NCBI RefSeq assembly: GCF_002953715.1
Contig: NZ_CP025012.1
Span: forward strand, 2,604,001 to 2,668,000
DNA length: 64,000 nt
Source of the DNA: Rhizobium leguminosarum
GTDB lineage: Bacteria > Pseudomonadota > Alphaproteobacteria > Rhizobiales > Rhizobiaceae
Direction: 5' to 3'
Below the pieces are notes generated by a model that was given only the letters and a program-made list of their open reading frames with translations, was not told where the DNA came from and searched no databases. A program made the translations under genes and the position numbers. Numbering within the stretch: position 1 is the first letter of the stretch; each line of letters begins with the position of its first letter. Below, piece after piece: positions 34,987 to 44,641 of the stretch.

Positions 34987-35772
34987 ATGAACGCCAATGA
35001 TGTCGCCGCCCATTGGGAGAGCAATGCCGAGACCTGGACGATCTATAGCCGCGCCGGCTACGACAAATACCGCGACGCGCTGAACACGCCGGCCTTTCTG
35101 GAGATGCTGCCGACGGTAGCAAACCTTGCCGGGCTCGATCTGGGCTGCGGCGAAGGCTCCAATACTCGCGCGGTCGCCCGCCTCGGCGCCCGCATGACCG
35201 GGCTCGACATCGCCCCGACCTTCATTCGCTATGCCCGCGAGAGCGAGGCAGAAGCGCCGCTCGGCATCGACTATGCGCTCGGCGACGGCCAGAGCATCGA
35301 TTTCCCGGAGGCAAGCTTCGATTTCGTCACCGCCTTCATGTCGATGATGGACATGGCCGACCAGCGCGAGGTGCTGAAGGGCATCCATCGGGTCCTGAAG
35401 CCGGACGGCTTCCTGCAGTTTTCGATCCTGCACCCGTGTTTTGTGCCGCCGACGCGCCGCAATATCCGCAATCAGGCCGGCGAGCCCATCGCGGTGGAGA
35501 TCGCCGATTATTTCGATGAGAGCGACGGCCGGATCGATCGCTGGATCTTCTCCTCCATCCCCGAGGCCGAACGGGCGAGGCTGACGCCGTTTGCCGTCCC
35601 GCGTTTTCACCGGACGCTGTCGACCTGGGTGTCGATGATCGTCGAAGCGGGACTGACGATCGAAGCTTTCGGCGAGCCCATGGCCTCAGTCGAGGTGGCG
35701 CTCGCCGAGCCAATGGTCGCCGATACCCGCATCGCGCCGATCTTCCTCCACGTCAGGGCGCGCAAGACCTGA
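34987..35772 (+). CDS. Class I SAM-dependent methyltransferase
   Basis: Methyltransferase of 261 aa (Methyltransf_11/25 type). Motif I LAGLDLGCGEGSNTRAVA (about 47-64), motif II ARMTGLDIAPTFIRYARE, and motif IV FDFVTAFMSMMDMADQREVLKGIHRVLKPDGFLQFSIL are clear. The acceptor is unknown. GAGGAGGAGAG precedes the ATG. No paired regulator, unlike the other two methyltransferases in the window. Confidence 0.92.
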   Translation: MNANDVAAHWESNAETWTIYSRAGYDKYRDALNTPAFLEMLPTVANLAGLDLGCGEGSNTRAVARLGARMTGLDIAPTFIRYARESEAEAPLGIDYALGDGQSIDFPEASFDFVTAFMSMMDMADQREVLKGIHRVLKPDGFLQFSILHPCFVPPTRRNIRNQAGEPIAVEIADYFDESDGRIDRWIFSSIPEAERARLTPFAVPRFHRTLSTWVSMIVEAGLTIEAFGEPMASVEVALAEPMVADTRIAPIFLHVRARKT

Positions 35773-35893
35773 AAGCCCAGTTGCCGGGCAGCTGCCGTCG
35801 AGGTTGGAACGATTTTTAAGAAGCCAAACTTTTCCGGGAAAGCCCGAAACATCAGCGGCAAAAACTGCCTGCCTGTTTTATTTAAAGTTATCC

Positions 35894-35964
35894 CCTTAAA
35901 AACCTCTCTATCAACGGCAAGATATTGAATTCAATTATCTTTTGCAGACAAGAGGTTTTTAAGG
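35894..35964. repeat. Long perfect inverted repeat, 14-bp arms
   Basis: CCTTAAAAACCTCT (35894-35907) and AGAGGTTTTTAAGG (35951-35964) are exact inverse complements, separated by 43 bp. The spacer contains the 12-bp palindrome ATTGAATTCAAT (35924-35935). It lies in an AT-rich gap between the convergent methyltransferase and NlpC/P60-like genes. It may be a bidirectional terminator or the footprint of a mobile element. Confidence 0.65.
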
Positions 35965-36014
35965 AGCGATACTTCGCCTTTTTCAGAAGCGATGCCTGCT
36001 CCCTTAGGCCGGCA

Positions 36015-36437
36015 TCATCGTCGCACCGCGACGACCGAACTGGCGCGATAGCGCGACAGCTGCACCCGGTTGGATTGGTTGCCGCCGAACAGGTAGACGT
36101 ACTGCCGGCGCTGGTCGATGTGATCGAACAGGCTGACATGAAAGCGCCGACCGGTGCGGATCACCACGACATCCCCTCGCCTGGCGGAGCGGACACCGAC
36201 CGGCTTGCCGAACTTCCTCCAGGACACCGCCATGTTGGGGTTGGGCGGCGGTTGCCGCGAAGATCGCTTGGCGACAAAGGCCAGGAACGCCCCGCACCAC
36301 GATACTCTGCGCGGATTGATGCTGAGGAAGGAGATGGAGCGTTCGTGCATGCTCTTGTACTTGGACGCCGTGCCGAGCATGTCCGCCTCACAGGGCACGG
36401 CAAGCGCCATGAGGACGATGACGAGAATAACCTTCAT
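36015..36437 (-). CDS. Exported NlpC/P60-CHAP-like protein (TIGR02594 type)
   Basis: Secreted protein of 140 aa. The signal peptide MKVILVIVLMALAVPCEA (cleavage near 18, possibly a lipobox-free Cys) precedes a small papain-like domain: Cys in WCGAFLAFV (about 48-56), His in RRFHVSLFDHI (about 96-106), and FGGNQSNRVQLSRY with the Asn of the triad. Similar short proteins are peptidoglycan amidases or endopeptidases. I start it at the ATG at 36437 because the upstream codons lack a signal sequence. Confidence 0.75.
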   Translation of the reverse strand: MKVILVIVLMALAVPCEADMLGTASKYKSMHERSISFLSINPRRVSWCGAFLAFVAKRSSRQPPPNPNMAVSWRKFGKPVGVRSARRGDVVVIRTGRRFHVSLFDHIDQRRQYVYLFGGNQSNRVQLSRYRASSVVAVRR

Positions 36438-36938
36438 AGTTACCCACCATTGTTTGTATAATGTTGAAATTCCGAAATGTGGCGAAGAATAAAACAGGCG
36501 CGGCAACGTAGATGCGAATTATGGCGTGATTTAGAGACAACTAATACTGGCATTTTGGCGGCAGAAATTTGTCCGAAGCGAGGCGCGGAGCTGCGGAGGC
36601 GAGCCTCCCTTTGCGGCCGGACACGGCCATCGCAAACCCCGCAAAACATATGTTTTGCTAGGCCGAAAGGCTGGAGTTTCACCATACCAACCAGGTCCAT
36701 TCAAAGGAGATGGACTGCGTTCGCAATGCTTGAGCAGCAAAACCATTCGCCAAGAGTTGACGACAGCGCGCGGAATTAGCTCCTCACCTATACGAGCTAT
36801 ATTTCCGATGTCCGTTCATAATACTTCGACGTGATGGGAAATACATTGCGCTCGCCCAATTCACCAGCGAAAGCCGGAGGTTGCCCCTCCGGTTGCGGAC
36901 GTGAACGACCTTACGACAGAGGAGGCCGGCGTGGCGTG
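36438..36938. other. Intergenic region, no gene seen
   Basis: About 500 bp between the NlpC/P60-like start and the MFS stop, both on the minus strand. Short frames exist on both strands, but none has a recognisable domain. AT-rich around 36440-36550 and 36780-36850. Contains the palindrome AAAACATATGTTTT near 36640 and the hairpin described next. Confidence 0.45.
36874..36892 (-). terminator. Terminator-like hairpin after the MFS gene
   Basis: CCGGAGG and CCTCCGG form a seven-base stem with a five-base loop, 47-65 bases beyond the stop of the minus-strand MFS gene. On that strand CTTTCG follows; no long U-run, so assignment is tentative. Confidence 0.45.
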
Positions 36939-38114
36939 TCAACCGTGTGGTTGCGCCGGTTCGGGTTGGCCTGTGACCGGGGCGGGATCAGCAGCAAGTG
37001 CCCTGGTGACCAGGAGTGCTGCGGCGAGAACAGGGACGACCGCCCAGTACGAAAAGCGGATGCCGAAGTGTTCGGCAACGAAACCGAGCAATGGCGGCCC
37101 GGCGAAAAACACAAGGAACGTCGTCTGCCCGAGCGCTGCAACGTTGACGGGTGCGGGTCGATCCGTGCGTCGGGCCGCAGCCGAGATGGCAAGCGGATAG
37201 ATTGAAGAGCAGCCGATACCTGTCAGGCCAAAGCCTGCGAGCGCGACAACAGGGTGTGTCGCCGTCGCAACCATGACAACACCGATGGTCGCGATCCCAA
37301 GGAGAGTGATTGCGACCGGCCGCGGATTGAAGCGGTCGATGAGAGGGTCCATCCCGAGACGCCCGATGGCGATAAACGAGGAGAAAATGGTCACGCTAAG
37401 CCCGCCGACGAAGGGTTCGACCGCGAATACGTCGCGCATATAGATCGCCGACCAATCGACGCTTGCGCCTTCGGCAAGAAGCGGTGCTGCGGCGACAAGG
37501 CAAAGGGGGAGCAGTCCGATCGTGGGAAAAGCAATGATCGGCGTATCTCCGGGGTGAGCGTCCTGCCGCAGGGGCGCATTCTCGATCCCGGAGAAAACGA
37601 TCGACCCGGCAATCAAGACCGTCACGAGGACGATGAAGGTATGCAGTTCGATGGAGACGGCAGCCTGCCGCATGCCGGCGGCAACAAGGGCGGTGATGCA
37701 GAAGCCGAGGCTCCACATACCGTGAGCCCGGCTCATGATGTGGTACCCAAGCAGCGCCTCATGGCGATCGGTTTCGATATTGGCGTTGATCTCGAATGCT
37801 CCGGTGAAAACGCCGGCAATGAAGAACAATGGTACCGCCAGAAGAGCTGAAGGCATCCAGGGGGGCAGCGCGAAAAACAGCGACGCACCGAAGACGGTGA
37901 CGAAGGCGGTCGTGCGCGCACCGAGCCTCTCGATGAACCTCACCGAGAACGTCAACCCGCAGAGAACCCCGGAGGACAGGACGGCGAGCAGAAGGCCAAG
38001 CTCCCCTTCCGTCAGGCCAAACTTGAGCTGAAGGTCGGGCAGCCGCGAAACAAACGCCCCCAGAGAAAGAGCCACGGCAAACTGAATGAAGAAAATACGG
38101 TGGTGCGGCTTCAT
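36939..38114 (-). CDS. MFS transporter
   Basis: Major-facilitator protein of 391 aa with about twelve membrane helices. SLGAFVSRLPDLQLKFGLTEGELGLLL, then FIERLGARTTAFVTVFG (the loop 2-3 motif), match the group that includes FucP/YbjJ-like inner-membrane proteins. Start taken at the ATG at 38114 (MKPHHRIFFIQFAVAL), the point where membrane topology begins; an ATG 15 codons earlier is also open. A strong palindrome lies 120 bp upstream, suggesting dedicated repression. Substrate unknown. Confidence 0.88.
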   Translation of the reverse strand: MKPHHRIFFIQFAVALSLGAFVSRLPDLQLKFGLTEGELGLLLAVLSSGVLCGLTFSVRFIERLGARTTAFVTVFGASLFFALPPWMPSALLAVPLFFIAGVFTGAFEINANIETDRHEALLGYHIMSRAHGMWSLGFCITALVAAGMRQAAVSIELHTFIVLVTVLIAGSIVFSGIENAPLRQDAHPGDTPIIAFPTIGLLPLCLVAAAPLLAEGASVDWSAIYMRDVFAVEPFVGGLSVTIFSSFIAIGRLGMDPLIDRFNPRPVAITLLGIATIGVVMVATATHPVVALAGFGLTGIGCSSIYPLAISAAARRTDRPAPVNVAALGQTTFLVFFAGPPLLGFVAEHFGIRFSYWAVVPVLAAALLVTRALAADPAPVTGQPEPAQPHG

Positions 38115-38458
38115 CTCGGGGACACTGCTCCGATTGGGGCGGGATTGAAGCCCAGGCATCCGACGGCATAGCTGGGCATTCCGACGAAATGGCGACCGGC
38201 TCGGACACCCGCGGCCTCAGCATTATCGACCACCTTTGCTGACAGCCCCTGTCAGCATGATGCAGCCGCCCGTAATTTCGCAGTGGTTGGCAGCCGCTCA
38301 CGACTGATGTCCACTTATTGGCGCCACCAGCGATCACCATTCGGCGCTGCCAAGCAGCAACTCTCGCTCCCTGCATCAACGGGAGGCTGCACTGCATAAG
38401 ATCGCGGATCACCTCCGCGGAACGGGAACGAAACGCTTGCTTTGGCGGGGCGACGCAC
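38115..38458. other. Promoter region of the MFS gene, no gene seen
   Basis: About 340 bp between the MFS start and the LysR stop. No convincing coding sequence. It contains the perfect palindrome at 38237-38257. The segment 38380-38450 is ordinary spacer. If a repressor gene once accompanied the operator, it is not recognisable here. Confidence 0.4.
38237..38257. promoter_or_regulatory. Perfect palindrome, candidate repressor operator
   Basis: Arms TGCTGACAG and CTGTCAGCA flank CCC; nine exact base pairs of symmetry. It lies upstream of the MFS gene at 36939-38114, in the typical place and size for a TetR- or GntR-type site. No regulator gene is adjacent; the nearest, LysR at 38459, would use a different kind of site. 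Confidence 0.6.
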
Positions 38459-39358
38459 TCAGTTCTTTGAGTGGAACGTCTCAAAAATCAGCGCCCTCAG
38501 CCAGCGATGCACGGGATCTGCATCCATGCGGGGGTGCCACGCCTGCACGATGTTGAAACCCGACACGGCTATGGGCAGATCAAAGGTCTTGATATGGCTT
38601 ATCGCGGCAGACTTACAATATGACTTCGGAATCGAGCCGATCAAATCGGATGCCGCAGCAACTGCTATCACCGCCGGAAAGCTTGGCACGATCAGCCTGA
38701 CATCACGGACATGGCCCAATTCGGCGAGCGCCCTGTCGATCGGACCGGCGAAATCCGCTTGCATCGAGAAGAGCACGTGGCCCCAGGCGGCATAGCGCTC
38801 GGCCGTTATCCGATCTGCATCGAAGATCGGGTGCCCTACCCTTGCGAGGCCGACATACTGATCCTCGAAAAGGGTTTGGCAACGCAGCTCCCCGCTGTCT
38901 CGCGGGAGGACACCGATGTCCAAATCTATGGCCGCGTCCCTCAAGGCCTGAACGTCCTTGTCCGATCTCGGCGCAAAGCGAAGCCTTATCCCCGGCGCAG
39001 CGTTCGTCACAGCGGCGCTCAGAACTGCGGCGTAGAGAAGCACGAATGCCTCATTGGCACGGATCGTGAAATGGCGCCGCACCTCCCGAATCTCCACCGT
39101 CGACGGCGGACTAAGCACGGCTTGCACGGCTTCTTTCAACAAATGTACCTCGGCACCAATCGCCAGGGCATGAGGCGTCGCAACCATGCCGCGCCCCGCC
39201 GGCACAAGGATCGGATCACCCAGCGCGGTCCTCAACCGTGACAGCGTCCGGCTCATGGCGGACGTGCTGAGGCCAAGCCGACGAGCGGCGGCCGATACGC
39301 TCTGCTCGCGCAGCAACGCATCCAGCGCCACCAAGAGGTTAAGATCGAGATCAGACAT
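38459..39358 (-). CDS. LysR-family regulator
   Basis: Regulator of 299 aa: N-terminal winged helix LDLNLLVALDALLREQSVSAAARRLGLSTSAMSRTLSRLR (residues 4-43) and a periplasmic-binding-protein-like effector domain with RFAPRSDKDVQALRDAAIDLDIGV. The NodD/LinR-like subgroup is suggested by that middle segment. It is divergent from the DHA2 MFS gene at 39478, its likely target. Confidence 0.93.
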   Translation of the reverse strand: MSDLDLNLLVALDALLREQSVSAAARRLGLSTSAMSRTLSRLRTALGDPILVPAGRGMVATPHALAIGAEVHLLKEAVQAVLSPPSTVEIREVRRHFTIRANEAFVLLYAAVLSAAVTNAAPGIRLRFAPRSDKDVQALRDAAIDLDIGVLPRDSGELRCQTLFEDQYVGLARVGHPIFDADRITAERYAAWGHVLFSMQADFAGPIDRALAELGHVRDVRLIVPSFPAVIAVAAASDLIGSIPKSYCKSAAISHIKTFDLPIAVSGFNIVQAWHPRMDADPVHRWLRALIFETFHSKN

Positions 39359-39377
39359 GGCTCAATTCTATTCAGGC

Positions 39378-39387
39378 ATGGCGCCAT
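39378..39387. promoter_or_regulatory. Candidate LysR-binding palindrome
   Basis: ATGGCGCCAT, a perfect ten-base palindrome 19 bp from the LysR start, in the 119-bp region shared with the divergent MFS gene. LysR sites commonly contain such interrupted T-N11-A symmetry. Assignment by position. Confidence 0.4.
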
Positions 39388-39477
39388 ACGCAACGGTCAA
39401 TTGATTTTGTTGCGTCTGGCGCGGGCAATCAGCAAAGCCTAAGTAGTCGACCGTCCAACAAACATCGAGGAGTTTTC

Positions 39478-40866
39478 ATGTCCCTCACCTACACCGCACC
39501 AATTTCTCAAGACGGCCTGGCGTCGCCTCGACGGTACCTGGCTATTGCCATGTTGCTTCTTACGCTTGTTCTTGTCGTTTTGGACGGAGCCATTGCCAAT
39601 GTCGCCTTACCCTCGATCGCGGTCTCTCTGCACGCCGACGCGGGTAGCACCGTATGGGTCGTCTCGGCCTATCAACTGGCCGTGCTCGTTGCCATTCTTC
39701 CATGTGGTGCGCTGGGTGAAATCTACGGCGCGCGGCGGGTCTTCCTGATCGGCGTCGCGCTGTTTACCGTGGCTTCCGCGGCCTGCGCCTTCGCGGGCGA
39801 CCTTCCCTTGCTGATCCTTGCTCGTTTCGTGCAGGGCTTGGGAGGTGGCGCGATCATGGCGCTTGCCATGATGAACTTGCGCTCGGCCGTGCCGCAGCAC
39901 ATGCTGGGTCCCATCATCGGCATCAATGCCATGGTCATCGCAATTTCTTCCGCTGCCGGCCCCGGCATTGCCGGTGCCATCCTTTCCGTCACCACCTGGC
40001 CTTGGCTGTTTGCAGTCAATATACCACTCGGCGTCATCGTTCTGCTCGGCGGCGGTCTGCTCGGGCAAATTCAGGGCGCGAAGCGTAAGCTGAACGCGAA
40101 GGCGATTCTGGCCAACACGCTGATGTTCATCCTTTTCTTCTGCGGCGCCGACCGGATAGCGATCGCGCCGATAAGCGGCGCCGTCCTCATTGCCGCCTCG
40201 CTGGCCTGCCTTTTCGTCCTGCTGCGCCTTGAACGGAACAGTGACGCACCAATCGTTCCCACGGACCTGCTGGCGGCACCGGCATTCCGCGTGGCGGTCA
40301 TCGCCTCGATAGCGTGCTTCTGCGGCCAGATGCTAGGCTACATCGCGCTACCCTTTTACCTTCAACACACGTTGCACATGACGCCGGTTCTGGCCGGTCT
40401 ATACATGATGCCCTGGCCTGCCGCGACCGCGATCATCGCGCCCATTTCGGGACGTTTGGCAAACCGCGTCAAGACGGCATGGCTTTGCGCCATCGGCGGC
40501 GCGCTGCTCGCCCTGGGCCTCCTGGTGGTCGGATTCGCCCCGCCCGACCCGAGAGGTATCGCGTTTCTCGTCGGCACTGTGATCGCCGGCCTCGGTTTCG
40601 GACTGTTCCAAACGCCGAACAACCGAATTCTCCTTCTGTCGGCACCGAAAGCCAGAAGCGGCGCCGCCGGCGCCATGCAAGGCACCGCGCGGCTTCTCGG
40701 CCAAACCCTGGGTGGGATCTGCATGTCGATCATCTTCGCAACATTTTCGTTGTCGAGCGCGCTCGAATTTGCGGTCGTCACTGCGGGCGGCTGCGCGGCA
40801 ATAGCGAGCCTGGTCAGCCTGAGCCGGGCTCGCTACGAAGTGGCGAGACAGCCTGGAGCGGCTTGA
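39478..40866 (+). CDS. MFS multidrug exporter (DHA2/EmrB-QacA type)
   Basis: Exporter of 462 aa with about 14 membrane helices. LDGAIANVALPSIAVSL (the D1 motif of drug:proton antiporters with 14 helices), WVVSAYQLAVLVAILPCGALGEIYGARRVFLIG (motif A region) and GPGIAGAIL (motif C, about 160-168) are seen. GAGGAG precedes the ATG. Controlled presumably by the divergent LysR. Drug specificity unknown. Confidence 0.92.
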   Translation: MSLTYTAPISQDGLASPRRYLAIAMLLLTLVLVVLDGAIANVALPSIAVSLHADAGSTVWVVSAYQLAVLVAILPCGALGEIYGARRVFLIGVALFTVASAACAFAGDLPLLILARFVQGLGGGAIMALAMMNLRSAVPQHMLGPIIGINAMVIAISSAAGPGIAGAILSVTTWPWLFAVNIPLGVIVLLGGGLLGQIQGAKRKLNAKAILANTLMFILFFCGADRIAIAPISGAVLIAASLACLFVLLRLERNSDAPIVPTDLLAAPAFRVAVIASIACFCGQMLGYIALPFYLQHTLHMTPVLAGLYMMPWPAATAIIAPISGRLANRVKTAWLCAIGGALLALGLLVVGFAPPDPRGIAFLVGTVIAGLGFGLFQTPNNRILLLSAPKARSGAAGAMQGTARLLGQTLGGICMSIIFATFSLSSALEFAVVTAGGCAAIASLVSLSRARYEVARQPGAA

Positions 40867-41031
40867 ACAGGCGGTGCGCGGTCGTCCGGGTGAACGAGGG
40901 CGTTCTGCCCTCGGCTGTTCTCTCTCGTTGCATGAAGACCGCTGCCGCACACGCTGCCAGATCAAGCTTGTATCCATGGGAGCGCGACAAAGTGGTCGAC
41001 TTGGCCCGCTCCCCGAATTGAAGACACCACA

Positions 41032-42309
41032 CTAAACCGACTGAAGGAGGACCTGTCGCTTCTTGCCGACCGATAGCCGGATCACGCCGTCCTGAACGTC
41101 GGAGTCGCCAAGCCGCATTGCCTCGTCGTTTACACCGCCGCCGTTCACCCGAACCCCGCCACCGACGATCAATCGCCGTGCTTCGCTTTTCGATTTGGCG
41201 AGCCCGGCGGCGACCATGGCGTCGACAAGCGGAAAATCGCCGCGAAGGTTATCCGGGAGCCTGACCGTCGGGAGACCAGCCGGTACCTCGCCCGCTTCGA
41301 AGGTGCGCCGGGAGGTTTCGGACGCTTGCGCTGCCGCATCTGCCCCGTGGCACAGGCTGGTGATCTGGTCGGCAAGGATCTTTTTCGCTTCGTTGATCTC
41401 GGAATCCCGAAGCACGTCGAGGCGTGCAATTTCACCTAAGGGTAACTCGGTGAACAGCCTGAGAAAACGACCCACATCGGCATCCCCGGTGTTTCTCCAG
41501 AATTGCCAGAACTCATAGGGCGTCAACCGGTCGGCGTTTAGCCAAACCGCCCCCGAAACGCTCTTGCCCATCTTCGCGCCCGACGACGTCGTCAGCAGCG
41601 GGGCAGTCAATCCAAACAGGGTGCGTCCGCCAATCCGCCGTCCAAATTCAACGCCGCTGACGATATTGCCCCACTGGTCGGAGCCACCCAGTTGAAGCAG
41701 GCAGCCGCGGCTTTCTGCGAGGACATGAAAGTCGTAGGCCTGCATGACCATGTAGTTGAATTCCAGCAATGACAGTGATTGCTCTCGTTCCAACCGTTGG
41801 CGCACGCTCTCTGATGTGAGCATCCGGTTGACTGAAAAATGCGGCCCGATATCGCGCAGGAAATCGAGGTAGTTGAGCCCGCCCAACCAGTCGGCATTGT
41901 TGACCATGACTGCATCGGTCGGGCTGTCCCCGAAAGCGAGGAACCGCTCGAAGACACGCCGGATGCCGATCAGGTTTTTCGTGATCTGCTCTTCGCTGAG
42001 AAGGGGACGCGACGTGTCGCGGAAGCTCGGATCGCCCAGGCGGCTTGTTGCACCGCCAAGCAACGCAATGGGTTTGTTGCCGGTCTTCTGGAACCACCGC
42101 AGCATCATGATCGGAATGAGATGCCCGACATGCAGGCTGTCGGCGGTGAGATCGAAGCCGTTATAGGCTCTGCCGGCTCCTGAACAAAGCCAATTGTCCA
42201 ATGCTTCCAAGTCGGTGCATTGATGCAGGAAGCCGCGCTCGCTCAAAGTGCGAAGAAAGTCGGATCTAGGTCCGGTGGGCTGAGAGGATAGTATCACGAG
42301 GGTCTCCAT
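41032..42309 (-). CDS. tyrS: Tyrosyl-tRNA synthetase, divergent copy
   Basis: Charges tRNA-Tyr with tyrosine. The 425-aa product has the Rossmann catalytic domain with [15 protein letters not shown] (HIGH signature as HVGH), the tyrosine-binding [19 protein letters not shown] in place of KMSKS, and a C-terminal S4-type RNA-binding domain ([18 protein letters not shown]). It differs clearly from the rhizobial housekeeping enzyme I recall, which has a HAGG-type signature, so I take this as a second TyrRS. It converges with the DHA2 exporter gene, 165 bp apart. Confidence 0.9.
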   Translation of the reverse strand: METLVILSSQPTGPRSDFLRTLSERGFLHQCTDLEALDNWLCSGAGRAYNGFDLTADSLHVGHLIPIMMLRWFQKTGNKPIALLGGATSRLGDPSFRDTSRPLLSEEQITKNLIGIRRVFERFLAFGDSPTDAVMVNNADWLGGLNYLDFLRDIGPHFSVNRMLTSESVRQRLEREQSLSLLEFNYMVMQAYDFHVLAESRGCLLQLGGSDQWGNIVSGVEFGRRIGGRTLFGLTAPLLTTSSGAKMGKSVSGAVWLNADRLTPYEFWQFWRNTGDADVGRFLRLFTELPLGEIARLDVLRDSEINEAKKILADQITSLCHGADAAAQASETSRRTFEAGEVPAGLPTVRLPDNLRGDFPLVDAMVAAGLAKSKSEARRLIVGGGVRVNGGGVNDEAMRLGDSDVQDGVIRLSVGKKRQVLLQSV

Positions 42310-42640
42310 TTGGGCCGATGAGGCCGGAGACCATCTGTTGACACACGTGCCGCCGACCGTGCGGCGTCTCGAGTGTCAGGAAATGACCTTGCGCCGCTCT
42401 ATGGGAGCAGCGTGTAATAGAAGCTCGAAAGGTTCAGGGCGCAGGTCATGCATCCTTTTTATCATGCGACAGCGCAATCGCAAGGGGATGCGAACTGACG
42501 ACATTGAACGGATCGCAACGCCACCCTCCCATCCCCGCATCCACCCCTCACAAAAATATTCGCACCCGCATCAATTTGCTTGCCGTTCTGCAATGCGGCA
42601 TATGTTTGTTCTCATAGGCAAGTGGCATGAGCGGGGAACC
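42310..42640. other. Promoter region between tyrS and kup, no gene seen
   Basis: About 330 bp between divergent genes. Open codons continue upstream of kup but are Arg/Ser-rich and lack family sequence. No T-box or other leader I recognise before tyrS; T-boxes are not expected in this group. The kup start has GCGGGGAACC upstream. Confidence 0.4.
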
Positions 42641-44542
42641 ATGACGTCGACGCATATGGATAAGACGGGGGATGGCGTCGGCAGGAAGGGCTTTGTCGGG
42701 CTGGTCATCGGCGCGGTCGGCGTCGTCTACGGCGATATCGGCACTAGCCCGCTCTATGCCTTTCGCGAGGCGCTGAGGCCGTTTGCCGCCGATGGCGTGC
42801 ATGAGACCGAGGTCATCGGTCTGATTTCGCTGATGGTCTGGACGCTGACGATCATCGTGACCTTCAAATATGTGCTTTTCCTTCTCAGGGCGGACAATGA
42901 CGGCGAAGGCGGCGCGCTTTCGCTCCTTGCCCTCCTGATGAAGAAGATGGGACGAAACGTGCCGGTGCTCTTCTTCGCCGGCCTGATCGGCGCTGCCCTC
43001 TTCATCGGCGATGCGATGATCACGCCGGCCCTGTCGGTGATGTCGGCGCTCGAGGGCCTGAAATTGATCACACCCGCCTTTGCCGAATACGTCCCGCTTG
43101 CATCGGCGGCGATCATGATCGTCCTCTTTGCCGTCCAGTCGAGGGGAACGGCCGCCGTCTCCAAGCTTTTCGGGCCGATCACGGTGTTGTGGTTTCTGGC
43201 CATGGCGGCCGGCGGCCTGATCCATATCGGCGATGACTGGAGGATTCTGGCCGCGCTCAATCCGGCCAATGCATTCCTGTTCCTCACCCATGCCGGCAGC
43301 GTCGGCCTCATCGTGCTCGGCGCCGTTTTTCTGACGGTGACGGGTGCCGAGGCGCTCTATGCCGATCTCGGGCATTTCGGACGCCGCCCGATCCAGATGG
43401 CATGGTTCGTGCTCGTCTTTCCCGCATTGCTGCTGAACTACCTCGGGCAAGGCGCGCTGGTTCTCGCTCATCCCGAAACGGCCGGCAACCCGTTCTTTCT
43501 GATGTATCCCGACTGGGCCTTGCCGCCGATGGTTCTCCTGGCGACGATGGCAACGATCATCGCCAGCCAGGCGGTGATAACAGGCGCATTTTCGCTGTCT
43601 CGCTCGGCGGTTCACCTCGGCTTCCTGCCGAGGCTCAGGATCAAGTTCACGTCGGAGACCAATACCGGCCAGATCTACGTGCCGGCCGTCAATCTTCTCC
43701 TGCTGGTCGGCGTACTGATGCTGATCTTTTCCTTCGGCGACTCCGAGTCGCTGGCGACCGCCTACGGCATCTCCGTGACTGGAACCATGGTCATCTCGAC
43801 CATGCTGGTCTTCCAGTTCCTTCGGGTCGTCTGGGGCTACTCCCTCGTGCTCGCCGCCGCCTGGCTGCTGCCGCTCTTCACCATCGAAGTCATGTTCCTG
43901 GCGGCCAACCTGCTGAAGATCTACGATGGCGGCTGGGTTCCGGTCGCCCTTGCGCTGGCGATCATGATCCTGATGTGGACATGGACCCGAGGCCAAGCCT
44001 ATCTGAAGAGACTGCGGGCCAACAACGAGATCCCGCTCGATTCCTTCATCAGGTCGATCGAGCGAAAATCGGACCATTCGCCGGTGACCGTTCCGGGAAC
44101 GGCAGTCTTCCTGACCAGCGTTCCGGACCGGACGCCGAACGTTCTGCTCCACAATCTCAAGCACAACCACGTGCTCCACGAACAGAACGTCATCCTGACC
44201 GTGTGGACCGAGGACGAACCTTATGTCCCCGACAGCCGCCGCATCAAGATCAGCCAGCTCTCGCCGCGTTTTGTGCGCCTCGACATCACCTTCGGCTTCA
44301 TGGACGACCCTGATGTCACCAGGGCATTGGCTCTCTGCCGCGAGGGCGGCTTCAAGTTCGAGATCATGAGGACTTCCTTCTATCTCGGCCGCCGGAACCT
44401 CGTCAGAACGCCGAACACTGGGCTGCCCGCCTGGCAGGAGCGCATATTCATGGCGCTGGAGGGCTTGGCCATCGATCCGTCCGACTATTTCAACCTGCCG
44501 TCCAACCGCGTCGTCGAACTCGGCGAACAGATCGCCATTTAG
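42641..44542 (+). CDS. kup: Kup potassium uptake transporter
   Basis: K+:H+ symporter of the inner membrane, 633 aa. Twelve helices from about residue 20 to 450, beginning with the family signature [22 protein letters not shown] (key residues GDIGTSPLY), and a C-terminal cytoplasmic domain with [23 protein letters not shown]. The ATG at 42641 ([12 protein letters not shown]) was chosen because the helices begin directly after it. Convergent with a Na+/H+ antiporter gene, so the pair spans cation balance. Confidence 0.95.
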   Translation: MTSTHMDKTGDGVGRKGFVGLVIGAVGVVYGDIGTSPLYAFREALRPFAADGVHETEVIGLISLMVWTLTIIVTFKYVLFLLRADNDGEGGALSLLALLMKKMGRNVPVLFFAGLIGAALFIGDAMITPALSVMSALEGLKLITPAFAEYVPLASAAIMIVLFAVQSRGTAAVSKLFGPITVLWFLAMAAGGLIHIGDDWRILAALNPANAFLFLTHAGSVGLIVLGAVFLTVTGAEALYADLGHFGRRPIQMAWFVLVFPALLLNYLGQGALVLAHPETAGNPFFLMYPDWALPPMVLLATMATIIASQAVITGAFSLSRSAVHLGFLPRLRIKFTSETNTGQIYVPAVNLLLLVGVLMLIFSFGDSESLATAYGISVTGTMVISTMLVFQFLRVVWGYSLVLAAAWLLPLFTIEVMFLAANLLKIYDGGWVPVALALAIMILMWTWTRGQAYLKRLRANNEIPLDSFIRSIERKSDHSPVTVPGTAVFLTSVPDRTPNVLLHNLKHNHVLHEQNVILTVWTEDEPYVPDSRRIKISQLSPRFVRLDITFGFMDDPDVTRALALCREGGFKFEIMRTSFYLGRRNLVRTPNTGLPAWQERIFMALEGLAIDPSDYFNLPSNRVVELGEQIAI

Positions 44543-44549
44543 GGCAGGA

Positions 44550-44564
44550 CGCCGCTTGGCGGCG
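44550..44564. terminator. Hairpin between convergent transporter genes
   Basis: CGCCGC-TTG-GCGGCG, a six-base perfect stem seven bases after the kup stop. No T-run. It may serve both convergent genes. Confidence 0.35.
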
Positions 44565-44641
44565 ACATCAGGATCGCGCCGGTATCAGCCCCGGTATCGC
44601 AATGCGTTGACGATGATGTCGAAAGCGCGAGGCGCTGAACA

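Noticed and set aside
42548..44179. 543-codon open frame antisense to kup
   Set aside because: Composition is that of a GC-rich shadow (Asp/His/Arg/Gln-rich), and kup is unmistakable on the other strand.
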